64,000 bases of DNA from Babylonia areolata. Taxonomy: Eukaryota > Mollusca > Gastropoda > Neogastropoda > Buccinidae. Below are positions 20,986-32,479 of the stretch, piece after piece; the first letter of the stretch is position 1; the number at the start of each line of letters is the position of its first letter. Below the pieces are notes generated by a model. That model saw nothing but the letters and a program-made list of their open reading frames with translations. It had not been told where the DNA came from and did no database searches. The stretch is from the NCBI RefSeq assembly GCF_041734735.1, contig NC_134883.1, positions 15,463,810 through 15,527,809 of the forward strand. Reading direction: 5' to 3'. The position numbers and the translations under genes are program-made.

Positions 20986-22738
20986 AGCTTGTGTTCATGT
21001 CATCACTTCAAACGAAGACAGGACAACGTGTATCATCAATATTTGTTCAGCGCCATTTAGGTTCTGAAACTAAACTTTTTTTTTTTGGTCAGTCACAAAC
21101 ATGTTGCTTTGCTTCCTCCATAGTTATATACACAGTAAATACAGTTACTAAAATAAAAGTACACATATGTTTTTCTTTTAGCATGGAGTAACTTATCAAT
21201 AACAAGGTTTACATATCTCAGTATCATAATTAAGTTCACCAAGCATCTAAACACAGTTCACCAAAGATTATGATTTTTCTCAAAATGACAAGCGTAATAT
21301 TCCAATCATGGAAGCAAAAGATGATTTTTCTATATATATAGATAGATATATATATAGATATCACAGTACAAGTTGTAGAAAATGCACAAATCACAAGGGG
21401 GCAAAGATATCAGTGGTAAGTACAGGTAGTGAAAAACTGTATTCAAGCATATCAAGGACCACCAAGAATGGTCAAAAACTGAAATCATCGGTGCACACAC
21501 AGGGAAAAAGAAAACCAAACAATCCAAATTTGATACACGTACATTTGTAAACCAACATTAAAACTTCAATCAGAAAAACGATAAAAGGAAACAATTTCCT
21601 GTTAATATGCTGTGCATACCATTCACACAAAATGTGGAATATGCCATAGTGCTCATATTTGTCTTTGGTGACAACGTTTTATTTCTCTGCTAAACTCTTT
21701 CTTTGCCAACCTTTCAGTTCTGGATTTCTGTGTTCATGATGTTGTTCCTCCTCCCCCCCATGACTGTATTTTGTATCTTGAATGTACGTGAACCTCCTTT
21801 GCTAACGGGATGGTGGCCTTGAATTAAATCATTTTCTGTGTGATGCAAACATATCTTTTCCTTGATATGCTGCCTTACATGCTAATCTGGTTCGGGCCAA
21901 GAATGGACCTGTTCAGTATGGCCAAAATGGGCCTCTGCTCTGCAGTTGCTATTTTCAGCTAAGCCTGCTGCTCACCGTGCCTTGACTGGACTCTGTGGCA
22001 CTGTCTGCACTCCTGGGTTGGACAGAATCCACACTGGTCCCGGTTAGTGTGTCATGAATAGTTAGTTCCTGCTGCCCAGTTTGTTCTTAATAGCTGGTTT
22101 ATTTATTTATTTTATTATTATTATTTTTACTATTGAAGGAGGGGGGGTGGTGTTGCGGGAAGCACCAGGTGAACTGCTATCTGCCAGGACTAAGCCTGAT
22201 GGTTCACAGTGCACGGTGTTAAGTCTTCTGGTATCGAGTCATGGCATGTGGGCAGATTCCACGGTGCTGATTTGTGTTGAAGATAAACAGTATAGAAGAC
22301 AAACAGTATTAAAAAAAAAAAAATCCAAAAAACAAAGCAGATTCAGCATTACTAGGTTGTGATTATATGGAATACAAGTATATTCAACAGCAAAGAACTC
22401 ATTTTTGTTAAAGAAAAAAATCAATCACAGATACAAATGACAAAATCGAAATCACATGCAGTAACACATATTAGCAGTCTAATGGACTGTCTTTTCAGTA
22501 AGAAAGTGATACAAAATTGTCACTAAAAAAAAGAATGTACCCTGTAACTACTCTAACACTCACACCACACACAGAATGTGTAAAAATACTAGTATCTAGT
22601 CAAACAGACAGATGTCTTTCCACCTTTTCTGAAACTGGCTGGGAGTACAAAGCCAAACAAAATTAAATGTTATAAAATATCAGCACAAACTATGTACGTA
22701 CATTGTGCATTTAGGTCTTCACTGGGTTCTCTCAAACA
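20986..22738. other. Non-coding DNA
   Basis: Contains a (TA/GATA) tract at 21331-21360 and a poly-A at 22311. No exon, RNA gene or element is recognised. Confidence 0.4.
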
Positions 22739-23161
22739 TTTATTTTTCAAAAAATATTTTTCTGCCCCATCCCTCCCTAACCCTAGACACGGTTAAGCCA
22801 GTATATTGTGGTGGTCATCACACAGATCAAGTCTCGAGTCCATGGTGTCCATTCATTTCTGTCTTTGGTTGGTGGGGCATTAGTCCATTTTGTAGATATT
22901 ATTATCACAGTGATGAAGTCTTAGCTTTTGAACCGTTTGCTCACACAATATCCTTTTCTTTCTGAATTTTATAATTTCTGGTCTTTGACAATTAGTCTGT
23001 TTAGTCTGTTTTGTACAGATTATCACAGTGATGAGAGAAACAAGTCTGAGCTTTTAGACAAACCTATCACACTCACAGTGTTCTTTCCCTTTCTGATATT
23101 TTTTTTTTCTTTCCTGATCATAGGACACAAATTTCAATGTGGCATTTGTTCCTTCCAGGAT
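22739..23161 (-). other. Probable 3' UTR of the minus-strand gene
   Basis: Downstream of the stop the sequence is A/T-rich and has no further coding look. An AATAAA on the minus strand at 22739-22744 is a candidate polyadenylation signal, and a cluster of further AATAAA-like motifs lies near 22097-22115. The UTR contains an imperfect duplication of about 140 bp: the block with TATCACAGTGATGA recurs near 22905 and 23015. The end is inferred from the motif only. Confidence 0.3.
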
Positions 23162-23352
23162 TCAAGCCACGGAGGAGGTAGTGGCTGGCCACATCTTGAC
23201 TCGCCCGTGCTCGAAGTCCCCTTGGCCTTCTGTCTCCACCTGCTTCTTGTACTCCACCAGGGCGGCCATGCTCAGCGGCTGCCAGTCGGAACGGTAGCGG
23301 TGCAGCTGCATGGCTGTCTGGGCTGAGCGTCCACGCTCCTGACTGGGGGGAA
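23162..23352 (-). CDS. Last coding exon with stop, unrecognised minus-strand gene
   Basis: This terminal exon adds two bases to finish a Val codon, then 62 codons and TGA at 23162-23164. The acceptor chosen is the CACACACACAG that leaves TTCCCCCCAG as exon start. It is the only nearby AG giving the phase-1 join to the exon at 26459 together with the protein-like frame. Key segments are PPSQERGRSAQ, MQLHRYRSDWQPLS, MAALVEYKKQVETEG and the C-terminus KMWPATTSSVA. A nearer AG (after CCCCAGTCAG) would shift into a Gly/Arg/Ala-rich frame typical of antisense-like coding. The protein end has no membrane anchor or known targeting motif that I can name. Summed over five exons the visible part is 276 residues. 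Confidence 0.78.
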
Positions 23353-23439
23353 CTGTGTGTGTGTGTGGGGAAGGGGGGGGGGAAGAAAAGGGTTATCAAT
23401 GTTGATGTGTATACATATGCAAGACGCACTAGATACTAC

Positions 23440-24392
23440 TGGCCCAGACATGACATGTGACACCAGTGCTATACTAGAACCAAGACAGAGACCAAGACAC
23501 GATGACACCACCACACGACATGTCAACACCACAGACAGACCAAGACATGACACGGAGCTAGACAAGACATGACACCACCATACAGAGACCAAGACATGAC
23601 ACGGAGCTAGACAAGACATGACACTACCATACAGAGACCAAGACATGACACGGAGCTAGACAAGACATGACACCACCAGACAGAGACCAAGACATGACAC
23701 GGAGCTAGACAAGACATGACACTACCATACAGAGACCAAGACATGACAAGGAGCTAGACAAGACATGACACTACCATACAGAGACCAAGACATGGCACGG
23801 AGCTAGACAAGACATAACACCACCAGACAGAGACCAAGACATGACAAGGAGCTAGACAAGACATGACACTACCATACAGAGACCAAGACATGACAAGGAG
23901 CTAGACAAGACATGACACTACCATACAGAGACCAAGACATGGCACGGAGCTAGACAAGACATGACACCACCAGACAGAGACCAAGACATGACACGGAGCT
24001 AGACAAGACATGACACTACCAGACAGAGACCAAGACATGGCACGGAGCTAGACAAGACATGACACTACCAGACAGAGACCAAGACATGACACGGAGCTAG
24101 ACAAGACATGACACTACCAGACAGAGACCAAGACATGACACGGAGCTAGACAAGACATGACACTACCAGACAGAGACCAAGACATGGCACGGAGCTAGAC
24201 AAGACATGACACCACCAGACAGAGACCAAGACATGGCACGGAGCTAGACAAGACATGACACTACCAGACAGAGACCAAGACATGGCACGGAGCTAGACAA
24301 GACATGACACCACCAGACAGAGACCAAGACATGACACGGAGCTAGACAAGACATGACACCACCAGACAGAGACCAAGACATGACATGACCAC
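23440..24392. repeat. 49-bp minisatellite, about 19 copies, in the last intron
   Basis: The unit contains AGACAAGACATGACAC and AGACCAAGACATGACACGGA. These two halves resemble each other, so the 49-bp unit itself arose from a shorter ancestor. It starts about 90 bp from the acceptor of the last coding exon, on its intron side. Variants CCACCA/CTACCA and GACACGG/GGCACGG/GACAAGG are interspersed. Confidence 0.95.
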
Positions 24393-24504
24393 ACACAGAC
24401 TTGACGTGACGCACACCACCACCACCAGACAATGACATGACAGGACACAGATTCCACAGGAATCTGCCAGAATGAAACCCCTCTCCCCCCTACTTTCAAT
24501 CTGA

Positions 24505-24830
24505 GGGTTCTGAGTTCAAATCTCAGTAATAGCGCCTGGTGGGTAAAGGGTGGAGATTTTTCTGATCTCCCAGGTCAATATATGTGCAGACCTGCTAGTG
24601 CCTGAACCCCCTTTGTGTGTATACGCAAGCAGAAGATCAAATACGCACGTTAAAGATCCTGTAATCCATGTCGGTGTTAGGTGGGTTATGGAAACAAGAA
24701 TATACCCCCGAAAATGGAGTATGGCTGCCTACTTGGCGGGGTAAAAAAAGGTCATACATGTAAAAGTCCACTCGTATACATATGAGTGAACGTGGGAGTT
24801 GCAGCCCATGAATAAAGAAGAAGAATTTGG
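24505..24830 (+). mobile_element. tRNA-derived SINE, family 1, copy 3, 5' truncated
   Basis: It begins inside the tRNA-like head at CAATCTGAGGGTTCTGAGTT, so the A box is missing. It then carries the family body (GGTGGAGATTTTTCTGATCT, GTTAAAGATCCTGTAATCCA) and ends in AAGAAGAAGAA. It lies tail-to-tail with copy 4. Confidence 0.85.
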
Positions 24831-24872
24831 ATTTGACAGGCAGTGAAATACAGATTTTGAAAAGAAAAGTTT

Positions 24873-25259
24873 CTTCTTCTTCTTCTTCTGCGTTCGTGGA
24901 CTGCAACTCCCACATTCACTCGCATGTACACGAGTGGGCTTTTACGTGCATGACCGTTTTTACCCCGCCATGTAGGCAGTCATACTCCGCTTTCGGGGGT
25001 GTGCATGCTGGGTATGTTCTTGCTTCCATAACCCACCGAACGCTGACATGGATTACAGGATCTTTAACGTGCGTATTTGATCTTCTGCATGCGTTTACAC
25101 ACGAAGGGGGTTCAGGCACTAGCAGGTCTGCACATATGTTGACCTGGGAGATCGTAAAAATCTCCACCCTTTACCCACCAGGCGCCATCACCGTGATTCG
25201 AACCCAGGTCCCTCAGATTGAAAGTCCAACGCTTTAACCACTCAGCTATTGCGCCCGTC
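24873..25259 (-). mobile_element. tRNA-derived SINE, family 1, copy 4, full length with target-site duplication
   Basis: On the minus strand: head GCAATAGCTGAGTGGTTAAA, B box GGTTCGAATCACGG, full body and a (GAA)n tail. GAAAAGAAAAGTTT flanks both ends (24859-24872 and 25260-25273). It sits in the last intron of the gene, in the same orientation as the gene. Confidence 0.92.
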
Positions 25260-25559
25260 GAAAAGAAAAGTTTGAAATGAAAGCAATAAAAACAAAACAA
25301 AACAAACACTGGAATAAAACCGAGACAGACAAAGCATGGTGAAAGAATTCAAAAACCAAACAGAACTGCACCAGACCTGAGAAGGCTGAAGAGAACTGTG
25401 ACACAACCCAGACGGAATTAACAGACCAGAAGACTGTATCGGTTGGGAGATAATCAAGAGCCAAAATAGAACAGAAACAGGCCTGAGATGGTCGAAAAGA
25501 CTTGACTAATCGGATGGGTGAAAGCCAGAGTGGAATAACAGACCTAAGGATGTAACAGA

Positions 25560-26458
25560 CCTGAGGATGTAACAGACCTGCTACGGAGGAACAGCACTGT
25601 AAGAGACCTGTGAAGGAATGAGGAACAGCACTACAACAGACCTGAAAAGGAGGAATAAAACTGTAACAGACCTGACAGAGAAATAGCACTGCAACAGACC
25701 TGAGAAGTCAGAATACAGCCATAACAGACCTGAGAGAAGGTGGAACAGAGCCACAACAGACCTGAGAAGGTGCAGCAGCATTGTAATAGAGCCACAACAG
25801 ACCTGAGAAGGTGGAGCAGCACTGTAATAGAGCCACAACAGACCTGAGATAGAGGAGCAGCACTGTAATAGAGCCACAACAGACCTGAGATAGAGGAGCA
25901 GCACTGTAACAGAGCCACAACAGACCTGAGATAGAGGAGCAGCACTGTAACAGAGCCACAACAGACCTGAGATAGAGGAGCAGCATTGTAATAGAGCCAC
26001 AACAGACCTGAGATAGAGGAGCAGCACTGTAACAGAGCCACAACAGACCTGAGATAGAGCAGCAGCACTGTAACAGAGCCACAACAGACCTGAGATAGAG
26101 GAACAGCACTGTAATAGAGCCACAACAGACCTGAGATAGTGGAGCAGCACTGTAACAGAGCCACAACAGACCTGAGATAGAGAAACAGCACTGTAATAGA
26201 GCCACAACAGACCTGAGATAGAGCAGCAGCACTGTAACAGAGCCACAACAGACCTGAGATAGAGGGGCAGCACTGTAACAGAGCCACAACAGACCTGAGA
26301 TAGAGGAACAGCACTGTAATAGAGCCACAACAGACCTGAGATAGAGGAGCAGCACTGTAACAGAGCCACAACAGACCTGAGATAGAGGAGCAGCACTGTA
26401 ACAGAGCCACAACAGACCTGAGATAGAGGAGCAGCACTGTAACAGAGCCACAACAGAC
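25560..26458 (-). repeat. 41-bp minisatellite seeded by an exon donor, about 19 regular copies
   Basis: On the minus strand the unit is TCAGGTCTGTTGTGGCTCTG followed by TTACAGTGCTGCTCCTCTATC. The first unit starts precisely at the donor of the exon ending at 26459, and each later unit repeats CTCAG/GTCTGT as well as a TGTTACAG acceptor-like end. Units degrade towards 25560 and continue as scattered ACAGACCTGA remnants to about 25375. 41 is not a multiple of three, and no frame has a stop, which explains three long open frames here. Confidence 0.96.
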
Positions 26459-26613
26459 CTGAGAAGGAGGAAGCTGGGTGGGAGAAGTCCAGAGCGGAGT
26501 AGGCCTTGACCAAGCTGTGGGGCTGTGGCTTCTCCCTCTGTTCCTTCTCCTCCTGGAACTTCTGGGTGAACTCCCCTTCACACTCCGCCTCTTTCTCCGT
26601 CAGGAACTGGAAT
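26459..26613 (-). CDS. Internal exon, unrecognised minus-strand gene; its donor seeds a minisatellite
   Basis: The exon has 155 bases, phase 2 in and phase 1 out. The acceptor is TTCTGGTTCCAG. With the preceding AG its first base makes Arg, then come FQFLTEKEAECEGEFTQ, a charged Glu/Lys/Gln segment suggestive of a helix or short coiled coil, and LDFSHPASSFS. The donor is CTCAG/GTCTGTTG. Directly after it lies a 41-bp tandem array in which every unit repeats this donor. The exon's own frame stays open through that array for over 250 further codons, so intron retention would append a hydrophobic Leu/Cys/Ser-rich repeat. I read that as a by-product of the repeat having no stop codon. Confidence 0.82.
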
Positions 26614-26635
26614 CTGGAACCAGAACAGGAAATCA

Positions 26636-27900
26636 ATGCGATGGGGTGGTTAATAATGTGTTGTGTTTGTAGGACATTAATGTAAAGGGGTGGTTAAAAA
26701 TGGGTCGTGTTTGTAGGACATTAATGTAAAGGGGTGGTTAATAATTTGTCGTGTTTGTAAGACATTAATGTAAAGGGGTGGTTAATAATGTCATGTTTGC
26801 AGGACATTAATGTAAAGGGGTGGTTAATAATTTGTCGTGTTTGTAAGACATTAATGTAAAGGGGTGGTTAATAATGTCATGTTTGCAGGACATTAATGTA
26901 AAGGGGTGGTTAATAATTTGTCGTGTTTGTAAGACAATGTAAAGGGGTGGTTAACTCTTTCCATACGAACGGCGAAAGAGACGAGACGACGTTAACAGCG
27001 TTTCACCCCAATTACCATCATCAAAGTATTGCAAGCGGAAGGCTCTTATACTGAAAACGTGAATGTTGACAAAGAATACCACAATTCTGACGACGGAAGC
27101 TAAAGGTTGGGTCATTCAGACACCCACTGGACATCCGAGGGGTCCGTGTAGAGGAGAAGAGAGGACTGGCCGTACTGAGTGAGTTAATAATGTCATGTTT
27201 GCAGGACATTAATGTAAAGGGGTGGTTTATAATTGGTTGTTTGTAGGACATTTATGTAAATGGGTGGTTAATAATGAGTTGTGTTTGTGTGATGTTAATG
27301 TCACGGAATGGTTAATAGTGGTTATGTGTGTGTGTGTGTGACGTTAATGTAATGGGATGACTAATAGTGGGTTTTGTGTGTGTGACATTAATGTAAAAGG
27401 GTGGTTAATAATGGGTTGTGTTTGTGTGATGTTACTGTAAAGGGGTGGTTGATAATGGTTGTGTTCGACGTTAACGTAAAGGCGTCGTTTATAATGGGTT
27501 GTGTTTGTGTGACATTTATGTAAAGGTGCAGTTAATAATGGGTTGTGTTTGATGTTGATTTAAAGGGGTGATTAATAATGAGCTGTTTGTGTGATATTAA
27601 TGTAAAGCGGTAGTTAACAATGAGTTGTGTGTTTGAGATGTTAATGTGTTTGTTGTGTCATGTTAATACAAAGGGATGGTTGATAATGGGTTATGTCTGA
27701 GTGTGTTTGTGTGATGTTAATGTAAAATGGTGGTTAATAAGTGGTTGTGTTTGTGTGATGTTTATCTTGAGAGGTGAACAATGATGGCTTGTGTATGTGT
27801 GACATTAATATAAAGTGGTGGTTAATGATGGGTTTGTGTGACTAATGTGTTAGTGTGATGTTAATGTAACGGGGTAGTTAATAACTTGTTTTGTTTGTGT
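26636..27900. repeat. 42-44-bp minisatellite, fresh at one end and decayed at the other
   Basis: The unit is AAAGGGGTGGTTAATAAT(TT)GTCGTGTTTGTAAGACATTAATGT. Copies at 26640-27240 are nearly identical; from 27240 to 27900 they diverge strongly with extra GTGTGTGA. It begins within 25 bp of the acceptor of the exon at 26613 and is split by a MITE at 26955-27183. Confidence 0.93.
26951..27187. mobile_element. TTAA-flanked MITE, copy a, inside the minisatellite
   Basis: A 229-bp non-coding element lies between two TTAA. Its ends are inverted and imperfect: CTCTTTCCATACGAACGG at one end and, reversed, CTCACTCAGTACGGCCAG at the other. The interior is shared with 47890-48112 and 52671-52902 (TGTTGACAAAGAATACCACA). 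The array unit GGTGGTTAATAATGTCATG is the empty site, so TTAA is the duplicated target. TTAA targeting suggests a piggyBac-type transposase acted in trans (inference). Confidence 0.93.
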
Positions 27901-29439
27901 GACATTAATTTAGCTGCCGTAACCTGTATGACTGTGCATTCCTGAGCTGTTTGGGAGCTGTACAGCTTAGCAGGAGTGGAGAACGACAGTTCATGGGAAA
28001 GGCACTGTGGTGATTACACAGTGACTTGGCAGATAAAGTTGTGAAAATCATTGGAATCTGTGTGTGAAGTGTGATGCTCATCACTCGCAGTGATCCCTCA
28101 CAGAACACAAAAAACAAAGGCTTATGCTCCAGAAGTTGATTGAGAATTTAAAAAAAAAAAAAAAAAAAAAAGGTTCGGGGTATAAATGGGAGTTCTAATT
28201 CTGGTTAATAATGGTAACTCAACCTTCTAACTTGATTTATATACACCTTGTTCATAATTTTTACAAAACACTGACAACCACTTTTAACGATTTCCACAGA
28301 AAGCAGGAATGTTGCGGTGCCATTTTATTGATTGAGGATGTTTCCACCAATTTTTTTTTCAAAATCATCTGTATATTTTTCCAAACTCTGTTCCCTCAGT
28401 CACCTGATTTGAACTGCATGTTAGCATTATATTAGATAGGTAATTTGAGCCCAACCCATCTGTTAAACGACATATGCTGATGAAGGTTTTTTTGTTTTTT
28501 TTAAATTATTTTTTGTCTTCTCGTTTCCCCTGGATTGAGCAGCATGATGGTGATGTCACTGAAATGGCAGGGAGGATGAGGGATGAGGCAGTGTTGGGAA
28601 AAAAAAAAAAAAAGAAGAAGAGGGAAAAAAACGAAAGTCGTCTCCAGGCTACAGATTTGTATTCCACAAGGAAGTGCACACGTAAGCACGTGCATTGTGC
28701 ACCCCATACTTTCAGAAGCACTGGATGATATCACATTCACTCCCAATCAGACAAAATACAGAAAAGTGGCAGCTGTACAGTCAGGTGGTGTGGCTGTTTT
28801 GGATATTTATCGGAGAGAGAGCGGAGGGGAGAATCACTTTAAAGCAGACGCAGCTGCCACTTTCATAAACTGTCAAGTCAATCATCCTTCCATGTAACCT
28901 GACACTGCTGCCCATCTGGCTCCTGTTGTCTGCTGACATTTAATCCTCTTCTGCGCCATTTCCAAAGATGACAAGAGGTCGAATTTTCCAGAGCACCCAG
29001 ACAATCGGCCAGACAACCGTAAGTATTGAATCTGCCGCATCTTGTGTAGACTGCAATCTGAGAGTCGTGCTCTGTTTTATGCAGACAGTAATTTGACATA
29101 TAAAACCGGGGGGGACCCGTCTTCTGCAGAGAATGCTTACACACACACACACATGCACACTGACACACGCACACACACTTGGGCACAAGCACACGCACAA
29201 AACACCACACCACACACAGACAACACATGATGAGTCAGGCTGTGTGGGCGAAGTCGGGGACCCATATGAATAAAAGCATTGACAAATAAAGATGCAAATG
29301 CACGCAGTTTCCAGACAATTTAGGTGCATATGCATGTGTCGTACTCTTGTATCATTTACCATCCCTCTCTTCCCCATCGTGCTTGCCTCCTTTAATGCTT
29401 GCAAGAGTATACATGTCAGAATATCTGTCCATCCATCCA
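27901..29439. other. Intronic DNA, no exon found
   Basis: Poly-A at 28150-28171 and 28599-28613, and a (CA)n-rich stretch at 29140-29225. It lies in the intron between exons at 26613 and 30915. Confidence 0.4.
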
Positions 29440-29962
29440 CCTGTCATATGTCTGCTGCACGACTCGTCCTCAGAAAGAAAAGATCTGAGCACATCACTCC
29501 TCTTTTGCATCATCTCCACTGGCACCCTGTCTCACACCGAATAAAGTACAAGATCAGCACTCTATGCTACAAATGTATTCACAAATCAGCCCCTTCCTAT
29601 CTCTGTGGCTGCCTTCACTTCTACACTCCATCTCGCTCGCTACGATCAGCTTTGGATCCACTCTATTTACGCATACCCAGATTCAAACTCTCGACTGTTG
29701 GCCGCCGTTCTTTCTCTGTCTCTGGACCTTGCAATTGGAATGAACTTCCTCTTTTGCTTCGTCAAGTCTCCACACTCAGCTCTTTCAAGTCTGGCTTTAA
29801 AACCCACCTCTTCCCAAAATAGCCTCCCTTCCCTGCCTCTTCCTTGTCTTCAGTTTCTCCAGTTTTAGAGTTGTGCGTGCGTGAGAATGACTGGTGCGAA
29901 AGCGCTTTGATTTGTCTATGCACAAGATTCAGCGCTATATAAATACCATTATTATTATTATT
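29440..29962 (+). mobile_element. LINE ORF2 C-terminus with (ATT)n tail, CR1/L2-like
   Basis: The plus strand is open for about 125 codons: MSAARLVLRKKRSEHITPLL, HLHWHPVSHRIKYKISTLCY, a central PSYLCGCLHFYTPSRSLRS, then FSVSGPCNWNELPLLLRQ and FKSGFKTHLFPK before a stop. This is the conserved post-RT region of CR1/L2/jockey LINEs. The 3' end is CAGCGCTATATAAATACC followed by (ATT)n. The 5' part is missing. The open frame suggests a relatively young copy. It is antisense to the host gene's intron. Confidence 0.9.
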
Positions 29963-30097
29963 TATGTCTGAAAAGAGAGACAGATACTTGCACTCAGAAC
30001 TCCAACTGAAACGATATTTTCAAAAAACCTAAAAAAAACTACACTCTAGCCTTCTCCCCTCTATTGGGAACACCAGTCTTAGTATGTCTCTACTTCA

Positions 30098-30100
<3 letters not shown>

Positions 30101-30153
<53 letters not shown>

Positions 30154-30155
30154 GA
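30101..30155. repeat. (CA)n(TA)n compound microsatellite
   Basis: CA tract directly followed by TA tract. Confidence 0.95.
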
Positions 30156-30914
30156 TATAAATGGCCAACAGAGCAGCAAAAAAAGAAGAAAAAGGTGCAC
30201 AAAGAATAGACAATACTTTTGAAAAACTTATCCACAAATCGGATTCAAAATGCTGCAGACAGCCCGATTCTTCAATGTGGAGCACATGTCAAGCTAGTGC
30301 TGATAACAGGATTTCATACTCAAAGGGAAAGGGGTTTACAACTGGAATTACACAACAAAAAAAATGATGGATTTCTCATTGTACTGTTAAAGACTGGTAA
30401 CCTGTCTGGTGTCTCAAATAAGACTGAACGCTTTCAAGACAAAGTGTAGCAAAACTATTGTGTATATGATAAACAGACCACACAAAACCATGTTTTGTAT
30501 CCTGTCAAATGATTACATGGCTTTGGAAGTAACCTGACAAAGTATTTTCAGAACAAAACATGAATGGAATAATGTCCAACCAATATACTGTTATTTGAAA
30601 TTGCTGAATCACTGTTACATTGTCAAATATGAGTGTTTCTATGATGCGACCAACTGATATCTAATTTTGTTGTTTATGTTGTTAATTGATGTTACATTAG
30701 ATATTTACGGATTGTTGATTCCATTTTTCTTGTTCATCCTTTCTCTGTATATCCCCCTCAAATTCAACCCCCACCCCCACCTCCCACACAGGAACACACA
30801 CACGACACGCCTAATATCACTGAAAGTGAACAGAATTCAAATTAAAGAAAGAACACGTGTATAACTTGTAACATCCTGTGACCCTGTCCACTGTCGTTAG
30901 CTGATGACACATAC
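30156..30914. other. Intronic DNA, nothing recognised
   Basis: AT-rich with no splice-supported open frame. Confidence 0.4.
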
Positions 30915-31105
30915 CTTGGTGTTTTGGGCTTCTTCTTTCTGGCAGCAATGGTGTACCAGATGTTCTGCAGCTCGTTGGCTGTCTCGCTCAGCTGACGGCT
31001 GTGTGCAGAGTGTCTCACGTTCTCCTTGTCCTCCTCCTCCCCCTCTTCCTCTTCATCCACTTTTCTGGCCCTGACCCACTTCATGTACTCAGGCTCAGAC
31101 ATCTC
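30915..31105 (-). CDS. Internal exon with acidic tract, unrecognised minus-strand gene
   Basis: The exon has 191 bases: 63 codons plus two bases that complete an Arg codon with the next exon. The acceptor is GGTGTGCAG before GAGATGTCTG, and the donor is AAG/GTATGTG. The peptide opens EMSEPEYMKWVRARK, has an acidic stretch (DEEEEGEEEDKE), then a helix-like segment (LSETANELQNIWYTIAARKK) and a basic end. Such alternating acidic and basic low-complexity segments are common in nuclear, cytoskeletal and ciliary proteins, but that is too weak to assign a role. The incoming phase 0 matches the exon at 33218, and the outgoing phase 2 matches the exon at 26613. Confidence 0.82.
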
Positions 31106-32479
31106 CTGCACACCCACACAGGTTCTGCCTCTTCAGACACCATGGCCCATCATGATGATTGTATACAACCTTGTGTCGAAAATAAGGAAAAGCACTCACG
31201 GGTTTTGTCCACACTGTCCATGATGATGATGAATTTTGTTTAATCCCGTCACACATACCGGTGATTGTAGATTACACTATCCATATCTAAATTTCTTTAC
31301 ATGCCTTTATCTGGAATTGTATATTGAACGAATAGATTAAAGCCACACCCATTCTCTCTGGAATTCCAGAGAGCGGCGGCAGACAGACACAGGTGGAGGA
31401 GAGTGGTGGTGGTGGTGGTGTTTTCACTGGTGCCCAAATGATATCAGCTGAAGTCTAGGGATAAGTAACAGCAAGTAACCATTTTCACTAGGATAAGTAA
31501 CAGAAAGTAACCATTTTCATTGTCTGATGCCTGTTGAGAAAAGGTGGCCATGAGAAGGAAATAAAAATATTCTCATCATCATGATGCTGATGAAGCTTGC
31601 CACTAGAGCACAAGACACTTCTGACATCTTGCTTTGGTACTGTGAAACAATGTGTTCAGATAAAGCAACAGATGAAAATGTTGTGAAAACCACCACATGC
31701 AGTGTCAAATTTCTTATTCCACACAGAACTATGCTGTATTAAGAAAGTAATCCAATATGATTCAATAATGTGGATAGATGTTCCAACTGAACAAAATGAA
31801 GTCTGAGTATAGCTGGCCTTCTTTGTGAGTGTGAAACAATCTGCAGCTAGTGGCGACCTGTATCTTGGTTTTTTGCTTCGCACCCAAAATGCTAAGTTTG
31901 CAATGGCATACAGAATAAAATAAGGGAGACAGGCTAGGCATACCCGGGAAAATACTGGTCACTTCATTCCACAACCTTTCAGCTCTTGTCCTTTTTGGAA
32001 CATGGTCTTTGGCAATTACGTTACTTGATCCTAAGTGAGTGGATTATTAATTTGCCCGTCTTCTGTTCAACTGATGTTTAACTAATCGTTCCTGGATCCA
32101 CCTTAAATACTGGCGCTCTTGGACCCTGTAGTACAGGAGAATGAAGTGAAATTCTTAGGATCTTGTTATACACAGAAATCAATGGGAAGATTTCCAGCTT
32201 ATCAGTCAAACTTGCAAAGATACGCATCATCTCTCCTTTGCATTTAAACCCCTTCTCATTCTTCGAGGTCTTACGAAGGAAAGCTCCTTTGGGACCTCAA
32301 AGGCTCTTCAAAGACATTTGGTCCATGGGCCTTTCAGTATTAAGCTCTCACCATCTTGAAATATCTCCCTCCACATCTTCATCACTCACTGTATCTGCCC
32401 TCTCACACAACAAATACGCATACTTGTTCAACATGGCATATGGATGCGACAAAGCACTGTCGTCTGTTTGCGTCCGACA
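31106..32479. other. Intron between exons 30915 and 33218
   Basis: Contains a 20-bp perfect palindrome at about 31355-31374 (CTCTCTGGAATTCCAGAGAG) and a doubled GGATAAGTAACAG(C/A)AAGTAACC near 31460-31520. Otherwise nothing. Confidence 0.5.

Noticed and set aside
25581-26636. A 351-codon minus-strand open frame read as one protein
   Set aside because: Only its first 51 codons are a supported exon. The rest is the 41-bp minisatellite after a good splice donor.
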